A DNA stretch of 64,000 bases from Trema orientale (lineage: Eukaryota; Streptophyta; Magnoliopsida; Rosales; Cannabaceae). Position numbers and translations under genes: made by a program. Shown one piece after another: positions 61,513 through 64,000 of this stretch. Position 1 is the first letter of the stretch, and each line of letters starts with the position of its first letter. The stretch is taken from the NCBI GenBank assembly GCA_002914845.1, contig JXTC01000195.1, forward strand, positions 224,155 through 288,154, written 5' to 3'. The notes under the pieces are model-generated. The model did no database searches. It had not been told where the DNA came from and saw nothing but the letters and a program-made list of their open reading frames with translations.

Positions 61513-62260
61513 GGTTTGTGTGACTTAGACGACTGTCATCTTCAAGAACTCAAACGACAAGAAGTCAAATCATGACCATGACCATGAGACTTGAACGAGC
61601 ATTGAGGGTCATAACTGAGGGTCATCCAAAGACCAGAAGACAAACGGCCAGCCAATGATGGAATTATAAGCTTCTAAACATGAACAAATTTCCCAAGATT
61701 TTTCATTTTTTCTACTAATGTAACTCGTTATAATTGCCGGATTGGCCCATTATAATTTTTTCTTTTTCTTTTACTTACAATATTCTAATTTTTTTATCAT
61801 TATTTTTATTAAGAAGCATATTAACTATTTACCAAGTGCTCGGTGTGTTGTTATTTTGCTCCATAGCTTGATTTCGGGTACAATTTTTCTATAAGCGGGT
61901 ATTGTTTAGAGTATGTGGAGATTACTTTTTTATCTATAAATATACACATTTGTTGCAAATTTTGATACGTAAATTTATTAAAATACTACCCTACACACAC
62001 CGTGCCAACCCAATTTTTTTACCTTCATTAGCAACATGACCTACCGTGAGACGAATCTATCCTCTCGTTTCTGTAGCTATCACTCAGTTCTAGACTAGAG
62101 CTTATTCAAGCTTGGTCCATATGGATCATATCAGATGACACAACCGGCTTACTATATATCCACTGGAGGAAGTCAATGGAGCTGGTCTTGAAAAACTGAA
62201 GAAGATCCGCAGAGGACTTATTTGAGTTTGAAATGTTCTTTGAGACTGATCATAGATCAC
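61513..62260. other. Intergenic, nothing recognised
   Basis: AT-rich with no convincing open frame or repeat structure. Confidence 0.5.
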
Positions 62261-62261
62261 T

Positions 62262-62596
62262 AGCAAAGGATATGATGGAACTATTGTGGAAAGTGATAAC
62301 CAGGTGGTGATTTCCAATCTTCATGGTGGGACCTCTAATTGGGAAATAGCAAATTTTGTTAGCTTGGCAAAGGAGTTGTCGTGATATGCTTTGTTGTTCC
62401 TTTCAATGTATTAACTGACTTTCTAATTTTGGAGCCCATAATCTAGCAAAATGGGCCTTATCTTGTAATTTAGAAGGGGATTTTGATGTAGAGGTTATTC
62501 CCCCCCTCTGTTTTGTAACTCCATTGAGTGGACTCCCACCTGATGGTGGTTTCCCTCCTTTTGAATATTACTACGATTTTCACCCAAAAAAAAAAG
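62262..62596 (+). pseudogene. LINE 3' end: RNase H-like domain relic
   Basis: The plus frame reads VESDNQVVISNLHGG, then WEIANFVSLAKEL, a stop (TGA), and later a one-frame-compatible GAHNLAKWALSC. These are landmarks of the plant LINE RVT_3 RNase H-like domain. It ends in a poly(A) run at about 62584-62594. It is 5' truncated and dead. Confidence 0.75.
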
Positions 62597-63434
62597 ATTA
62601 GGTGAACTAAGCCACCTTTTTTTTCTTTTTTTTCTCTTCTTCATGACAAAGAGAGAGACAAAGAGAGAGGACGAGAGTGAAGTTGTTCACTCATTTTTTT
62701 TTAGTGATAGTGGACCGAATCTCACTACGTAGGCAATTTTGCCAAAGCATAAAACTCGAGTGTATTTCTTTAAAAATCTATATGCATTCTTTATTCGCTC
62801 AAATACAGTGCCATTATTACAACGTAAAGTACCCTATTTCATTGAAATTCTTGAATTTCATGAGGCTTGAAAACTACCTAGCTGATCATTGTGCTCGACA
62901 AATGCTACAATATTAGATATCAATTTTTATTAATGTCGGCTGTCCTAGCGGAGCTATAAACGCTAAGAAAATATTTTGATTTTGATGTTATCTTTCCTCT
63001 ACTCTTTTCTTATTGGATTGAAGAACATTAGTTCTTTCAGAAGAGAGCAGGAACGTGGATTTTTCTTTTTTCTTTTTTTTTTTTTTTTTCTTTGGCCAAC
63101 TTTGTTTGGTTTGTGTAGTCTTAATTTGCTTCTCTGTCCGTATTTTGAGTATTAATCATAAAACCAGTATTTGTGTTGATAAGCATTTATTGGTCAATCA
63201 ACTCCTTTAAAATGCTGGAATGATTACACTGGAATCCACAGTACGATAAACGTAAGTACATAATAAACAAATAAAACCAAAGCACTAGCTTTCATGTTTT
63301 TTATCCAGTGATTGTCTCTGTGTGTTATGTAGGAGTGTTTTTGTTAATTTGGATTCTAGTTGTCCTGTTTATTGAAATATTTCCTACAAAAAGACACACG
63401 AGTACAGCAAAGTTCTGAGAAAAGGCAAAAGTTT
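62597..63434. other. Intergenic, nothing recognised
   Basis: It contains a poly(T) tract near 63066-63090. The 79-aa open frame at 62677 has no recognisable domain. Confidence 0.5.
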
Positions 63435-63904
63435 TCATGACCATGGCTTTATTAATTTCCAGTCTAAAAGAGAGATCCTTACACTAATTAGGTACATAAA
63501 AGTCTTCTGTCCACAAGGATTAAACCCAAGGGCAAGGGAGATCCAAGCTGTTTGATTAAGCATCGTTAAACTCCACTGGTACCAATAGCTCACTGTCAAC
63601 ACATCCAGAAGTCTTTCAGGGATCATGAGCTCCCCTAATGAAAAATCACTCAAACGCTTTGTTAAGAGTCCTTTCCGAGTAAGAAGTTGCTGAGAGACCT
63701 GCTTCATTGTTGGTCGAAGCGTTGGTTTGGCATTTACGCATGCAAATGCTAGTGAGGCAACAAGAACAACATCACGTGCAACAAGGACGTTTTTCGGTGG
63801 TGGCGAGCGCTGGTCCAATATTGCACTCAGCAACATGTTTTGAGCTGACATTGAAGATGATGACGACCACAGTAACAACATGAGAGCAGTTCCCTAGGAT
63901 GCTT
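63435..63904 (-). pseudogene. LRR receptor-like kinase, C-terminal fragment
   Basis: The minus frame carries the end of a plant LRR receptor kinase of the MIK2-like type: NMLLSAILDQRSPPPKN, then SLAFACVNAKPTLRPTMKQV, then a short SLGELMIPE tail. The segment just upstream (KHPRELLS, 63904-63881) is in a different frame, and the LDQR frame meets a stop at about 63896. A frameshift therefore lies near 63870. Catalytic loop, P-loop, membrane helix and LRRs are not in the window. It could be the last exon of a gene running off the edge, but the frame break favours a pseudogene. Confidence 0.7.
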
Positions 63905-64000
63905 GTGTTGGACAATTTTAACTATTGCAAGTAATAATATATCTAGAAAATAAAAATATAACAATAACATGTTATAACATATGATTTAACAAATAATTTG

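Overview
The window is nuclear DNA of a flowering plant, most likely a eudicot. The evidence is split genes with GT-AG introns, a plant CYP82-type P450, a DWARF14/KAI2-family hydrolase, a plant RRP5 gene with many exons, plant receptor-kinase remains, and AT-rich intergenic DNA packed with LTR, CACTA, LINE and MITE debris. It is a draft assembly: N runs lie at 13344-13554 and 36009-36997, and single Ns at 15143, 33998 and 56363. The species cannot be named from sequence alone.

Layout. 1-10.7 kb is repeat-derived: a Ty3-type LTR remnant, one copy of a diverged segmental duplication, a CACTA TNP2 transposase relic, a solo LTR, and an odd 2.5-kb block flanked by a perfect 16-bp direct repeat that contains tRNA-like heads and a hairpin-rich minisatellite. 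10.77-13.02 kb (minus) is a two-exon CYP82-like P450 broken by one frameshift at an A6 tract. 13.5-25.1 kb holds more LTR remnants (one stretch nearly identical to another 2.2 kb away), a nested fold-back MITE complex, the second copy of the segmental duplication, a copia polyprotein relic and a cluster of CGACAA-like motifs. 25161-33119 (minus) is a full-length but dead Ty3/gypsy chromovirus-like element with a perfect ATTCT target-site duplication and LTRs of very unequal length. 33.57-38.9 kb starts with a CACTA-type terminus carrying seven regularly spaced GGCGCC hairpins, followed by a long LTR-like region with the larger assembly gap.

The gene-rich part is 40-61.1 kb. A two-exon D14/KAI2-like alpha/beta hydrolase (plus, 278 aa, complete Ser-Asp-His triad) faces a complete RRP5 gene (minus). 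I could place all 39 RRP5 coding exons. Together they total 5790 nt (1929 aa plus stop) and stay in frame throughout; one intron uses a GC-AG donor. Its introns carry two 5'-truncated LINE insertions with clear target-site duplications and a probable solo copia LTR. Its promoter has the telo-box plus Site II arrangement known from plant ribosome-biogenesis genes. The right end holds tiny poly(A)-tail-like insertions, a LINE RNase H relic, and the broken kinase tail of an LRR receptor kinase.

The genes are not a functional unit: P450 (specialised metabolism), D14-like hydrolase (butenolide perception family) and RRP5 (pre-rRNA processing) are ordinary neighbours. I found no clear new biological system. 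The best unexplained items are the 2.5-kb block at 6946-9459, the hairpin array at 33584-33840, and the nested fold-backs at 18921-19753.
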